Positions 1 to 8,801 of a DNA stretch of 64,000 nucleotides are shown piece after piece; the first letter of the stretch is position 1; each line of letters opens with the position of its first letter. This stretch comes from Croceicoccus bisphenolivorans (GTDB lineage Bacteria > Pseudomonadota > Alphaproteobacteria > Sphingomonadales > Sphingomonadaceae), in contig NZ_LRSE01000006.1 in assembly GCF_001634625.1 (NCBI RefSeq), positions 131,715 through 195,714 on the forward strand. Reading direction: 5' to 3'. Below the pieces are notes generated by a model. The model did not search any database. It had not been told where the DNA came from and saw only the letters and a list, made by a program, of their open reading frames with translations. Both the position numbers and the translations under genes were made by a program.

Positions 1-9
1 ATTGATTAA

Positions 10-1653
<1,644 letters not shown>

Positions 1654-1817
1654 CCACGCGAAGCCCGGATTTCTGCGGCTATTACGTTAAAATGCTTGCC
1701 AGCCCGCCCACGCTTCCGATAGCGACGCTGTAATATTTGTTAATCCGGCGCGGGAGATTCTGGATTTATCCAGCAGCCGTGCCGGCCCTCTTCGGGAACG
1801 TGGGGCGCAGTCGGGTC

Positions 1818-2522
1818 ATGCAGTCGGTCAACATCGGACAGCTGGGCGAGCTTTTGCCGCCATCCAGCCTGTTCGCCGATTGTTCGGAGGACGAGCTTTC
1901 GGAAATCGTCGCCCGTGCACAAGTGCGCAGCTTTCCGGCGGGCAAGGAAATCCTGGCACAGGGGGAAGACGGCGATGCCCTGTTCATCCTGCTGTCTGGC
2001 GTTGCACGGGTAAGCGTTCTGGCTGCGAACGGGCGCGAGATCGTGCTGGATTACGCCGAAGGCGGTGAAGTGCTTGGCGAGATCGCAATGATCGACAACG
2101 GGCTTCGCACCGCAAGCGTTCATGCCTTCACCGACTGCGAGGCTCTGCGCCTGACCCGCCAGTCCTTTACAGAGATCGTTGAACGGCATCCGCAGATGGC
2201 GATGCGGCTGTTGCAGGCACTGGCCCGGCGGCTGCGCCAGACCAATCTGACGATCGAGGCGGAGCGCGCCTATACCTCCGGTCCGCGCCTTGCGCGCTTC
2301 CTGTTGCGTCTGATGATCGGCGAGGGTGACCAAAAGGATAGCGGATCGCAGCTCAAACTTGCGCTAAGTCAAGGAGAACTGGGCAATTTTGCCGGTATGT
2401 CGCGCGAACAGATCAATCGCCAGCTTTCGGCGTGGGTCGATTGCGGCATTGTTTCCCTGCACCAGGGAAAAGTAACTATTCTTGATCGCGAAGCTCTCAT
2501 AGATATCGCGGAAGAATGGTAG
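1818..2522 (+). CDS. Crp/Fnr family transcriptional regulator
   Basis: A 234-residue DNA-binding regulator. An N-terminal cyclic-nucleotide-binding-like beta-barrel spans about residues 15-130, with the typical ILAQGEDGDALFILLSG core and GEVLGEIAMID turn. A dimerisation helix follows, then a C-terminal winged helix (about 170-230) with the recognition segment LSQGELGNFAGMSREQINRQ. The frame is open further upstream from a TTG at 1737, but the ATG at 1818 fits the family N-terminus. No FNR-type N-terminal cysteine cluster is present, so an iron-sulfur oxygen sensor is unlikely; the ligand is unknown. It stands alone, with a strong terminator about 90 bases downstream. Confidence 0.9.
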   Translation: MQSVNIGQLGELLPPSSLFADCSEDELSEIVARAQVRSFPAGKEILAQGEDGDALFILLSGVARVSVLAANGREIVLDYAEGGEVLGEIAMIDNGLRTASVHAFTDCEALRLTRQSFTEIVERHPQMAMRLLQALARRLRQTNLTIEAERAYTSGPRLARFLLRLMIGEGDQKDSGSQLKLALSQGELGNFAGMSREQINRQLSAWVDCGIVSLHQGKVTILDREALIDIAEEW

Positions 2523-2610
2523 AAGTGTTATAAGAGCTTGCTTCCTGGGGGTGACTGTCTTTCTGCGACCCGGATGGTCATTCCCAAGGGCAAGGCGGCG
2601 GTGACGTCGC

Positions 2611-2645
2611 GGGGGCGGTACCTTCGGGTCCGCCCCCAATTTTTC
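2611..2645 (+). terminator. Rho-independent terminator after the Crp/Fnr gene
   Basis: An 8-bp GC stem (2611-2618 with 2630-2637) continues through one bulged T into a 3-bp stem closed by a TTCG tetraloop at 2623-2626. A run of T starts at 2640. It lies 88 bases after the Crp/Fnr stop codon. Confidence 0.85.
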
Positions 2646-2659
2646 GGTTTTGTATAAAA

Positions 2660-2692
2660 TACATAAAAGACGCGACCGGGGATCCGGCCGCG
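2660..2692 (-). terminator. Rho-independent terminator after hsp20
   Basis: Read on the minus strand, a 9-bp stem (2692-2684 with 2679-2671, one G-T pair, 4-base loop) is followed by TCTTTTAT. It sits 29 bases past the hsp20 stop codon and faces the terminator at 2611-2645, so the two convergent genes are separated by back-to-back terminators. Confidence 0.75.
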
Positions 2693-2720
2693 CCTTGTTT
2701 TTACTGGTTGCCGAAAGTTC

Positions 2721-3194
2721 TCAGGCGGCCTTGTCTTCGCCCCCCGATCCGTGTTCGACTACGGAAAGCGGGCTCTTGCCGTTCACAGAGATCTTCTTGG
2801 GCTTCATCGCTTCGGGCACCTCGCGTTCAAGGTCGATGCGAAGCAGGCCGTCGGCAAGCTGCGCGTCCTTTACCAGCACGAAATCGGCCAGTTCGAAGCG
2901 CCGCTCGAATCCGCGCTGCGCGATGCCGACATGCAGGAACTCGCCCGTCTGGGGTTCTTCGGCCTTCTTGCCGGTAACGACAAGAAGGTTCTGCTGTGCG
3001 GTAATGTCGATATCCTCGGGCTTGAAGCCGGCGAGGGCGAGGGTGATGCGGTAGCTGTCTTCGCCGCGACGCTCGATATTGAAGGGCGGGTAGTTGTCGC
3101 CCTGGCTTGCCCGCGCGTTGTTCTCCAACAGGTCGAACAGGCGGTCGAAGCCGACGGTGGTGCGGCGGTAGGGGGTAAAATCGAAACGGTTCAT
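2721..3194 (-). CDS. Small heat-shock protein, Hsp20/IbpA family
   Basis: A 157-residue ATP-independent holdase chaperone that binds unfolding proteins during heat stress. The alpha-crystallin domain covers about residues 35-135, from YPPFNIERRGEDSYRITLAL through the LADGLLRIDLERE strand. The C-terminal tail lacks an obvious I-x-I beyond ISVNGK. The start at 3194 (MNRFDFTPYRR) is chosen because AGAGGA lies just upstream and because this protein start is typical of the IbpA group. An upstream in-frame start at 3224 would put the Shine-Dalgarno sequence and the thermometer hairpin inside the coding region. Expression is probably controlled by the ROSE-like leader at 3195-3222. Confidence 0.93.
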   Translation of the reverse strand: MNRFDFTPYRRTTVGFDRLFDLLENNARASQGDNYPPFNIERRGEDSYRITLALAGFKPEDIDITAQQNLLVVTGKKAEEPQTGEFLHVGIAQRGFERRFELADFVLVKDAQLADGLLRIDLEREVPEAMKPKKISVNGKSPLSVVEHGSGGEDKAA

Positions 3195-3222
3195 CTTGCA
3201 AATCCTCTTCTTTGAGCAATTC
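3195..3222 (-). promoter_or_regulatory. ROSE-like RNA thermometer hairpin upstream of hsp20
   Basis: On the minus strand the leader contains TTGCTC (3219-3214), a 6-base loop, and GAGGAT (3207-3202), which includes the Shine-Dalgarno AGGA. The pairing is C-G, U-A, C-G, a G-G opposition, U-A and U-U, followed by two A-U pairs. This is the arrangement known for ROSE elements of rhizobial and enterobacterial small heat-shock genes: a UYGCU motif facing AGGA, with a non-canonical G-G pair. The motif is seen in the sequence. The thermometer function is inferred from it. Confidence 0.65.
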
Positions 3223-3323
3223 ACTTGAGGACTTGCCGGCCCTTCCGGCGCACGGCGGTCCTCACTCGATTATGGCCCGGCACCCTTGCGGCGTGCCTGA
3301 TGAAATGACATCTGGGCCGGATC

Positions 3324-3354
3324 AAATCTGGGAATGCGCAGTATCATGGTCAAG
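3324..3354 (-). promoter_or_regulatory. Possible heat-shock (RpoH-type) promoter for hsp20
   Basis: On the minus strand CTTGACC (from 3354) is followed after an 18-base spacer (counted from CTTG) by CCCAGATTT (3332-3324). The -35 part fits the sigma-32 consensus well; the -10 part fits only loosely. If it is real, the leader is about 120 bases, long enough for the several hairpins normally found in ROSE leaders. Confidence 0.3.
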
Positions 3355-3410
3355 AGGCTGCGGATTCTTGCCATTCGCTATGCCGGTCCGCATTCAAGGA
3401 GATTGCCGCA

Positions 3411-3686
3411 GTGTCAGATGCCAACAGCGTACCCAAGGTCGAGATCTATACCCAGTTTGGGTGCGGTTATTGCCATCGCGCGGTGGCGCTGTTGAAGTCC
3501 AAGGGCGTCGAATTCACCGAATACGACACCACGATGGACCGGCAGAAGCGGGCCGAAATGGTCGAGCGCAAACCCGATGCGCGCACCGTGCCGCAGATTT
3601 TCATCGACGATGTCGCAATCGGCGGCAGTGACGATCTTGCCGCGCTCGATAGTGCGGGCAAGCTTGATCCGATGCTCGGCCTCTGA
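3411..3686 (+). CDS. grxC: Glutaredoxin 3 (GrxC type)
   Basis: A 91-residue thiol-disulfide oxidoreductase that uses glutathione to reduce protein disulfides. The thioredoxin fold has the dithiol active site C18-G-Y-C21 (GrxC of other bacteria has CPYC), the cis-proline loop TVPQIF, and the C-terminal GGSDDLAAL glutathione-binding turn. The GTG at 3411 is supported by AAGGAG nine bases upstream. It is the first of three closely packed genes with a NIT1-like amidase (8-base gap) and a DUF1178 protein (overlapping), suggesting a glutathione-related operon. Confidence 0.93.
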   Translation: MSDANSVPKVEIYTQFGCGYCHRAVALLKSKGVEFTEYDTTMDRQKRAEMVERKPDARTVPQIFIDDVAIGGSDDLAALDSAGKLDPMLGL

Positions 3687-3694
3687 CCATCGCT

Positions 3695-4528
3695 ATGTCT
3701 GATCCGGTTACCATCGCGCTTTACCAGGCGACGACGGGTATCGACCCTGCCGCCAATGCCGCAGCGCTTGTCGCCGCGGCGGAGCGTGCGTCTGGCGAAG
3801 GGGCGGCGATGATGTTCACGCCGGAAATGTCCGGGCTGCTCGATCGGGATCGCAAGCGTGCGGCACCGCACATCGTGCCCGAAGGCGATAACGAAGTGCT
3901 TGCGGCCATGCGCGAGGCGGCGGCGAAGCAGGGCATATGGATTGCGCTCGGTTCGCTGGCGGTCGCGCGGGAGGATGGCCGGTGGGCCAACCGCTCCTTC
4001 GTCATCGACGGCAGTGGCGAAATCGCCGCGCGCTACGACAAGATCCACATGTTCGACGTGGATCTGACATCAGGCGAAAGCTGGCGCGAATCCAATGCCT
4101 ATGCTCCCGGCGAAGAGGTGGTGACTGCCGAAACCCCGATCGGACGATTGGGCCTTGCGATCTGCTACGACTTGCGGTTTCCGGCCCTGTTCGGCGCACT
4201 GGGCGATCAGGACTGCGCCGCGATTGCCCTGCCGGCTGCCTTTACCGTTCCGACGGGCAAGGCGCACTGGGAAGTGATGCTGCGCGCCCGCGCGATCGAA
4301 GCCAGCGCCTATGTCATCGCGGCAGCGCAAGTGGGCACGCACGAGGATGGCAGGAAGACATACGGTCACAGCATGGTCGTCGATCCCTGGGGCGATGTCC
4401 TGCTGGATATGGGCGGCGATGCATCGGGAATTGGCATTGCGCACATCGATCCGGCGCGATTGTCCGAAGTGCGCGGACAGCTGCCCAGTCTTGCCAATCG
4501 GCGAAAAATCCCTAGTTCGCACGGGTAA
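3695..4528 (+). CDS. Carbon-nitrogen hydrolase, deaminated glutathione amidase (NIT1-like)
   Basis: A 277-residue nitrilase-superfamily amidase with the catalytic triad Glu44 (FTPEMSG), Lys116 (RYDKIHMFD) and Cys157 (AICYDLRFP). The segments GESWRESNAYAPG, HWEVMLRARAIE and YGHSMVVDPWG closely resemble the NIT1 branch. That branch hydrolyses deaminated glutathione, a side product of transaminases, back to alpha-ketoglutarate and Cys-Gly. Substrate assignment rests on this family resemblance and on the adjacent grxC, so it is good but not proven; the Nit2 omega-amidase branch is the alternative. The stop codon overlaps the next start (TAATG). Confidence 0.88.
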   Translation: MSDPVTIALYQATTGIDPAANAAALVAAAERASGEGAAMMFTPEMSGLLDRDRKRAAPHIVPEGDNEVLAAMREAAAKQGIWIALGSLAVAREDGRWANRSFVIDGSGEIAARYDKIHMFDVDLTSGESWRESNAYAPGEEVVTAETPIGRLGLAICYDLRFPALFGALGDQDCAAIALPAAFTVPTGKAHWEVMLRARAIEASAYVIAAAQVGTHEDGRKTYGHSMVVDPWGDVLLDMGGDASGIGIAHIDPARLSEVRGQLPSLANRRKIPSSHG

Positions 4529-5031
4529 TGATCGTTTTCGACCTTTGTTGCCGCGAAAATGCGCATCGCTTCGAAGCCTGGTTCAGGTCTTCGGATGATT
4601 TCGTGCGCCAGCAGGATGCGGGACTGCTCGTTTGTCCGCATTGCGGTTCTTCGAGTATCGAAAAGGCGGTGATGGCTCCTGCGGTGGGCCGCAAGGGCAA
4701 TCAGGCACCGATCATGGTCGAAAGTGGCGCTGCGGAAAAACCGTCTGCGACGCCGGTGCCCATAGAAGCGAGTGCCCAGTTGTCGACCGTCACGCCGGAA
4801 ATGCGCGAGGCACTCGATACGCTCGTAAGGATGCAAAAGGCGGCGCTGGAAAAATCACGCTGGGTCGGTGACGATTTTGCCGAACAGGCCCTTGCCATGC
4901 ATTACGGCGAGAAGGACCAGGAAGCGATCCACGGACAGGCCACGACCGAGGAGGTCGAGGACCTGCTGTCCGAAGGTGTGGAGATTGCTCCGCTGCCGTT
5001 TCCGGTTGCACCGCCCGACATCGTCAACTGA
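4528..5031 (+). CDS. DUF1178 family protein
   Basis: A 167-residue protein of a widespread alphaproteobacterial family of unknown function. The N-terminus MIVFDLCCREN with Cys7/Cys8 and the later pair C36-P-H-C39 look like a small zinc ribbon. The middle (about residues 55-95) is low in structure. The C-terminal part carries the family's MHYGEKDQEAIHGQAT motif (about residues 130-145). It is translationally coupled to the NIT1-like gene by a one-base overlap and is followed by tRNA-Arg, so it ends the grxC operon. Confidence 0.85.
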   Translation: MIVFDLCCRENAHRFEAWFRSSDDFVRQQDAGLLVCPHCGSSSIEKAVMAPAVGRKGNQAPIMVESGAAEKPSATPVPIEASAQLSTVTPEMREALDTLVRMQKAALEKSRWVGDDFAEQALAMHYGEKDQEAIHGQATTEEVEDLLSEGVEIAPLPFPVAPPDIVN

Positions 5032-5099
5032 TCGCGAATCGATAGTCGGCCATTCCGACATTGTCATCCACGCCGCTCATCACTAAACGCACCGCTAGT

Positions 5100-5176
5100 G
5101 CGCCCGTAGCTCAGCAGGATAGAGCATCAGATTCCTAATCTGAGGGCCACAGGTTCGAATCCTGTCGGGCGCACCA
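5100..5176 (+). tRNA. tRNA-Arg(CCT)
   Basis: A 77-base cloverleaf with a perfect 7-bp acceptor stem (5100-5106 with 5166-5172) and encoded CCA at 5174-5176. The anticodon stem is TCAGA/TCTGA and the anticodon loop TTCCTAA gives anticodon CCT, which reads AGG. The T arm has the usual GGTTCGAATCC. The gene is the boundary of the accessory region: a recombinase remnant on the opposite strand reads into it from the right. Confidence 0.96.
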
Positions 5177-5341
5177 TTTCAGCACAGAACCACTAACGCC
5201 TATTGCCGCCGATTTCCCGCTGGAAGCGGCAACAAGCGTGCGTAGCAGTTCCGCTTTCGATCCCATGATGCGAACTTCGTCGTCAGAGACCTCAACGCGC
5301 TGCGCCCGGGCGCGAAGGTGCTCCCGCCGATATCCACCGCG
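5135..5341 (-). pseudogene. C-terminal remnant of a large serine recombinase, ending antisense inside tRNA-Arg
   Basis: From 5341 down to a TAG at 5137-5135 the minus strand reads RGGYRREHLRARAQRVEV, then DDEVRIMGSKAELLRTLVAA, SSGKSAAIGVSGSVLKW and finally CARQDSNLWPSD. The G-YRR-HLRA-AQRVEV and EVRIMGSK-LLRTLVAASS blocks are those I know from the C-termini of site-specific serine recombinases in sphingomonad and rhizobial integrative elements. The last dozen residues are simply the antisense of the tRNA gene. No start or catalytic domain remains, so this is a relic about 70 codons long. Upstream it is fused in a different frame to the truncated LysR gene. Confidence 0.7.
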
Positions 5342-5873
5342 AATGACAATCGGTCAGCTCCGGCGCGCCTGCCACGAAAGCGACATCGATGCGATCGGCG
5401 CGCAGATGCGTTATCGTGTCCCGTGCCGTGGCTTCCATGATCTCCAAAGCGATGCCCGGATAGGCGCCGCGATATCGCGCGATTAGCTCGCCAAAGAAGC
5501 TGCATGGGAGCAAACCCGGAGTACCGACGCGCAGCCGGCCATATTCCCCGTCCGCCGCCATGTTCGCAGTTTTGATTGCGTAATCGATCTGGTCGATGCC
5601 CACCGCCACCCGCGCGACGAATTGCTGACCAGCTTCCGTCAACCGCACGCCGCGTGTGTTGCGTTCGAACAAGAGGATGCCAAGCTCTGCTGCCAGCGCC
5701 TTGATGTGAGTGCTGACGCTCGATTGGCTGGTGCCGAGCGCCAGCGCGGCACGATGGAAGCTGAGATGTTCCGCGACCGCGAGCGTTTGGATCAGCGCGG
5801 CAATCGGAATCCGCCCGCCTGATAGCTGCGGTGGGTGATCGGCAGGCGGATTCGCTACCGAGCGTCTGCGCAT
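5292..5873 (-). pseudogene. LysR family regulator, truncated at the recombinase junction
   Basis: It begins MRRRSVANPPADHPPQLSGG and has an intact N-terminal winged HTH (ALIQTLAVAEHLSFHRAALA, LGTSQSSVSTHIKAL). The linker helix and the first part of the effector domain follow (YGRLRVGTPGLLPCSFFGEL, HLRADRIDVAFVAG). Similarity to LysR proteins stops near DCHSRW, about residue 180. After that the frame runs off through recombinase DNA in the wrong frame and stops at 194 codons, against about 300 in the family. The DNA-binding half survives, but most of the ligand domain is missing, so it is probably non-functional. It lies 100 bases downstream of the MFS gene on the same strand. Confidence 0.78.
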
Positions 5874-5912
5874 GGTGCTTCTTTCCGGCTGATCGGTAAG
5901 CGGAGCGCGGTG

Positions 5913-5944
5913 CTCCAGACGGCGACTACAACCGCCGTCTGGAG
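5913..5944 (-). terminator. Perfect 12-bp stem-loop between MFS gene and LysR remnant
   Basis: CTCCAGACGGCG at 5913-5924 is the exact inverse of 5933-5944, with an 8-base loop. It lies 30 bases beyond the MFS stop codon in the direction of transcription. There is no T run on either side, so it is either a weak terminator or an RNA 3'-end stabiliser. Confidence 0.5.
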
Positions 5945-5973
5945 AAGATGGGACTTGCCCCCGCCTATCATCG

Positions 5974-7188
5974 TTATGCGCCCCGGCGTCCCGAACGGAA
6001 GCCGTAGCTTTCAGCTTGCCACGCCGCCGCCAAGGCAAGGAGTATGAGAGGCAGCACGATCCATGGCAACGAGGCCGCACCGGCCTTATCCATGGCCAGC
6101 CCGCCGATTAGACCGCCGCCCGCGACGGCGAGGTTGAAGACGGTGACGAGGATGGATTGCGCGACGTCGGCATGGTTTCCGGCGCAATCGGCCAGCGCCG
6201 TTTGTAGCAAGGTCGGTGCGCCGCCGAAGGTCAGGCCCCAAATCGTCACGCCAGCCAGCACCATGATTGGGGAGCCATGGGAGAACGCCAGCAATAGCGC
6301 CGCACCAGCGAAGGCGGCGAGAACGAGCAGCGTGACGTGCCGCAAGCGATGATCGACCAGGAGGCTGGTTCCCCATATGCCGACGACGGACGCCACCCCG
6401 AAGACGAGCAAGATCATATCGACCCGCAAGCTTGCGTCCGTGGTGCCAAGGAAGGGCGCGACGTAGGTGTAAAGAATGTTGTGCGCGAGAATCCACGCGA
6501 ACAGCACGAAGAGCACCGGACGGATGCCGCGAATGGCGCAGACCCGACCGACAGGAAGACGTTGGTGCTGCGCCTGTCCGGGGAAGTCGTGAACTCCAAA
6601 TCGAATCCAGGCGAGCAACAGGAGGGCCAGGGCGGACATGATCCAGAACACGAACCGCCAATCGGTCAGTTCGCCGAGCCATGCGCCGAGTGGCACGCCG
6701 AGCGACAGGGCAATGGGCTGGCCGACGCCGACGATCGCCATCGCCCGACCTTGCAGATGGGGCGGAGCGAGACGCCGCGCATAGCCTGCGACAAGGCCCC
6801 ATACGACGCCAGCCGCCATGCCCGCGATGAAACGGGCCAAGAACGTCAAGCCATAATGCGCCGAAACGGCCGTGATCGTGTTGAAGATCAGCAGTCCAGC
6901 AATAGCGAGTAGGAACAGCGGGCGACGATTCCAGCTTCGCGTCGCCGCGATGACGGGGATCGCCGCCACCACCGAACCGAGCGCATAGAGCGTCACGGTT
7001 TGCCCGGCCATGGCTTCGGAGACGCCCAGACCATGACCGATCTGCGGTAGCAGGCCGGCGGGCATGTTCTCGGTCATGATGGCGAGAAAACCCGCCACGG
7101 TGAAGGCGAGCAGTTGACCGACCGGAAGGCGATCCGGCGTAGCACTGCCCTTGGGCGCTACGCCCTGCATGTTTTCAGAGATTGTCAT
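5974..7188 (-). CDS. MFS transporter, DHA1 (drug:H+ antiporter) type
   Basis: A 404-residue inner-membrane protein with about 12 hydrophobic segments. After a short polar N-terminus the first helix is QLLAFTVAGFLAIMTENMPA. The signature between TM2 and TM3 reads RSWNRRPLFLLAI, and TM4-5 carries RFIAGMAAGVVWGLVAGYARR with the motif-C-like GQPIALSLGVPLGAWLG. This is the AraJ/YdhP-like branch of sugar- or drug-efflux exporters. The substrate cannot be read from sequence. It follows the oxidoreductase with an 11-base gap and is presumably in one transcript with it under TetR control, an arrangement typical of a solvent or drug response cassette. Confidence 0.88.
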   Translation of the reverse strand: MTISENMQGVAPKGSATPDRLPVGQLLAFTVAGFLAIMTENMPAGLLPQIGHGLGVSEAMAGQTVTLYALGSVVAAIPVIAATRSWNRRPLFLLAIAGLLIFNTITAVSAHYGLTFLARFIAGMAAGVVWGLVAGYARRLAPPHLQGRAMAIVGVGQPIALSLGVPLGAWLGELTDWRFVFWIMSALALLLLAWIRFGVHDFPGQAQHQRLPVGRVCAIRGIRPVLFVLFAWILAHNILYTYVAPFLGTTDASLRVDMILLVFGVASVVGIWGTSLLVDHRLRHVTLLVLAAFAGAALLLAFSHGSPIMVLAGVTIWGLTFGGAPTLLQTALADCAGNHADVAQSILVTVFNLAVAGGGLIGGLAMDKAGAASLPWIVLPLILLALAAAWQAESYGFRSGRRGA

Positions 7189-7199
7189 TTGATCGTCCG

Positions 7200-8066
7200 T
7201 CAGGCGAGGAAGGAAGCTGCGATGTCCTTGTCGCCATGGCCGGTTTCGGCCACGCGCTGGAAGCGGACAAGTCCGGCCTCCGCCAGATCGGCGCGCACGC
7301 CGGTTCCCTTGAGGGCTTCCACGACCAGCCGCGCATCCTTCACACCGTTCTCAACCGAGAAGCTGGTGGCGAAATCGCCCTTGAGCATCGCCGCGCCTTT
7401 GCCCTGGAAATAGCCGCTGTCGAGCGGGCCGCCCGTCACCGCCTCGATCACCAAGGCCGGATCGACGCCAAGCGCGCGGGCGATGGCGAGGGTTTCCGCC
7501 GTGCCGTGGGTCAGCGCGAAAACATATGCATTGAGGGCCAGCTTCAACCGGCTGCTTGCGCCAGCGGTATCGGACGCCCACATGGTCTTTTGGCCGATTG
7601 CATCAAAAACGGATTGGGCCGTCTCTCGCTTGTCCTGTGGACCGGACGCGAGGATGACCAGCTTCCCTTGCTCGGCAGGCTGGCGGGTTCCCTGGACCGG
7701 CGCATCATAGAGGGCCAGGCCATTCGCGGTGGCAAAGCCTGACAGGCCATCCATTGCTTCAACGCCGACCGTGCTGAGTTGCAGCCAGATTGTGCCTTTG
7801 GAGATGCCAGGGAGTGCTGCATTCATCGCCTCGACCACCGCGGGTCCGTCTTTCAACACGGTTACGATGATCGCCGCGCCGCGAACCGCATCGGCCGCAT
7901 TCTCGAACGGCGCGCCGCCATCGGCGGCGAGCGCCTGCGCCTTTTCCGCCGAGCGGTTCCAGGCGCGAACCGCGAAACCCTTGCGGGCCAGATTTCGGGC
8001 AACGGCGGCACCAATGATGCCGGTTCCGAGAACGGCGACCGGAAGGGCGAAGGAATTGTCAGTCAT
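7200..8066 (-). CDS. NAD(P)-dependent oxidoreductase, beta-hydroxyacid dehydrogenase/imine reductase-like
   Basis: A 288-residue cytosolic dehydrogenase. The N-terminal Rossmann fold has VLGTGIIGAAVARNLARKG (about residues 12-30) and WNRSAEKA, whose Asn-Arg after the second beta-strand suggests NADP preference. The substrate loop is DAPVQGTRQPAEQGKLVILA, and the expected catalytic Lys lies in SSRLKLALN. The C-terminal all-helical domain is typical of 3-hydroxyisobutyrate dehydrogenase relatives. The exact substrate is unknown. It lies between the TetR gene and the MFS gene on the same strand, and a TetR-operator-like sequence sits in its upstream gap. Confidence 0.88.
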   Translation of the reverse strand: MTDNSFALPVAVLGTGIIGAAVARNLARKGFAVRAWNRSAEKAQALAADGGAPFENAADAVRGAAIIVTVLKDGPAVVEAMNAALPGISKGTIWLQLSTVGVEAMDGLSGFATANGLALYDAPVQGTRQPAEQGKLVILASGPQDKRETAQSVFDAIGQKTMWASDTAGASSRLKLALNAYVFALTHGTAETLAIARALGVDPALVIEAVTGGPLDSGYFQGKGAAMLKGDFATSFSVENGVKDARLVVEALKGTGVRADLAEAGLVRFQRVAETGHGDKDIAASFLA

Positions 8067-8094
8067 GGGATACTCCTGTGGGCTGGTTATTCTT

Positions 8095-8111
8095 TAATGA
8101 TCGTTCCATAA
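8095..8111 (-). promoter_or_regulatory. Second TetR-operator-like site, upstream of the oxidoreductase
   Basis: On the minus strand 8111-8095 reads TTATGGAACGATCATTA, matching 8733-8747 (TTATGGAATGACTAT) at most positions. It lies about 30 bases before the oxidoreductase start, where a repressor site would be expected. Confidence 0.4.
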
Positions 8112-8131
8112 TAGGCAAAAAAAAGGGGCGA

Positions 8132-8716
8132 TCAGGTTAACGAGGCGAGCGTCTGGTCGATGACGGCGGCGAGTTTGGGGCGGTCCTTGGGTTGGAGGGT
8201 CTTGGCAAGCACCCGCAATCCCTGCACAGCATTGAACAGGAAAAGCGCAAGGACAGCGGCATCTGCTTCGGGCCGAATCTCATTGGCGGCTTGGCCGCGC
8301 CGGATCGTCTGTTCGATGCCGCGCACCAGAATATCGAAGTTCTGCCGCACGAGGTCAGCGACGTGGGGATCGCGCCCCGCCATTTCGACCGCGCTGTTGG
8401 TGGCGAGGCAGCCGCGCTTCTGCGGCGCGGTTAAATCGGCTTCGACTATATCCGTCATCAACTCGCGCAGCCGCTCAATGGGCAATCCCTCTTGCCGCAG
8501 CTTATCGACATGGGCTTGCGCGCGCTTGTGGTAGCGGAGCAACGCCTGTTCAAAAAGGCCGTCCTTATTGGCATAGGCCGCATAGAGACTGCCGCGCCCA
8601 AGTCCGGTTGCATCCACGAGGTCTTGGGCGGACGTGCCTTCGTAGCCATTGCGCCAGAAGGTCTCCATCACCGCGTCAAGGACACGTTCTTCGTCAAACT
8701 CTCGTGGCCGGGCCAT
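8132..8716 (-). CDS. TetR/AcrR family transcriptional repressor
   Basis: A 194-residue repressor. The N-terminal HTH reads MARPREFDEERVLDAVMETF, WRNGYEGTSAQDLVDATGLG and RGSLYAAYANKDGLFEQAL. A helical ligand domain follows, with the conserved RGCLATNSAVE segment seen in the YxaF/LmrA-like subgroup. It heads a same-strand cassette with the oxidoreductase and MFS exporter. A palindrome at 8733-8754, 16 bases upstream, overlaps a good promoter, which suggests autorepression. The inducer is unknown; reactive electrophiles or antibiotics are usual for this type of cassette. Confidence 0.9.
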   Translation of the reverse strand: MARPREFDEERVLDAVMETFWRNGYEGTSAQDLVDATGLGRGSLYAAYANKDGLFEQALLRYHKRAQAHVDKLRQEGLPIERLRELMTDIVEADLTAPQKRGCLATNSAVEMAGRDPHVADLVRQNFDILVRGIEQTIRRGQAANEIRPEADAAVLALFLFNAVQGLRVLAKTLQPKDRPKLAAVIDQTLASLT

Positions 8717-8732
8717 ATCGTTCCTGTTTCCG

Positions 8733-8754
8733 TTATGGAATGACTATACCATAA
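8733..8754. promoter_or_regulatory. Predicted TetR operator palindrome
   Basis: TTATGG, 10 bases, CCATAA: an inverted repeat upstream of the TetR gene that covers the likely -10 element. Related copies occur at 8095-8111 and, as GGAACGACTATA, at 8795-8806. Confidence 0.55.
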
Positions 8755-8775
8755 TTCGATCGGCATGTTTGTCAA
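8748..8775 (-). promoter_or_regulatory. Predicted sigma-70 promoter of the TetR cassette
   Basis: On the minus strand TTGACA (8775-8770), a 16-base spacer, then TATGGT (8753-8748). The perfect -35 is unlike most alphaproteobacterial promoters nearby and fits horizontally acquired DNA. Confidence 0.5.
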
Positions 8776-8801
8776 GGAGGTTCGATCCACATTAGGAACG
8801 A

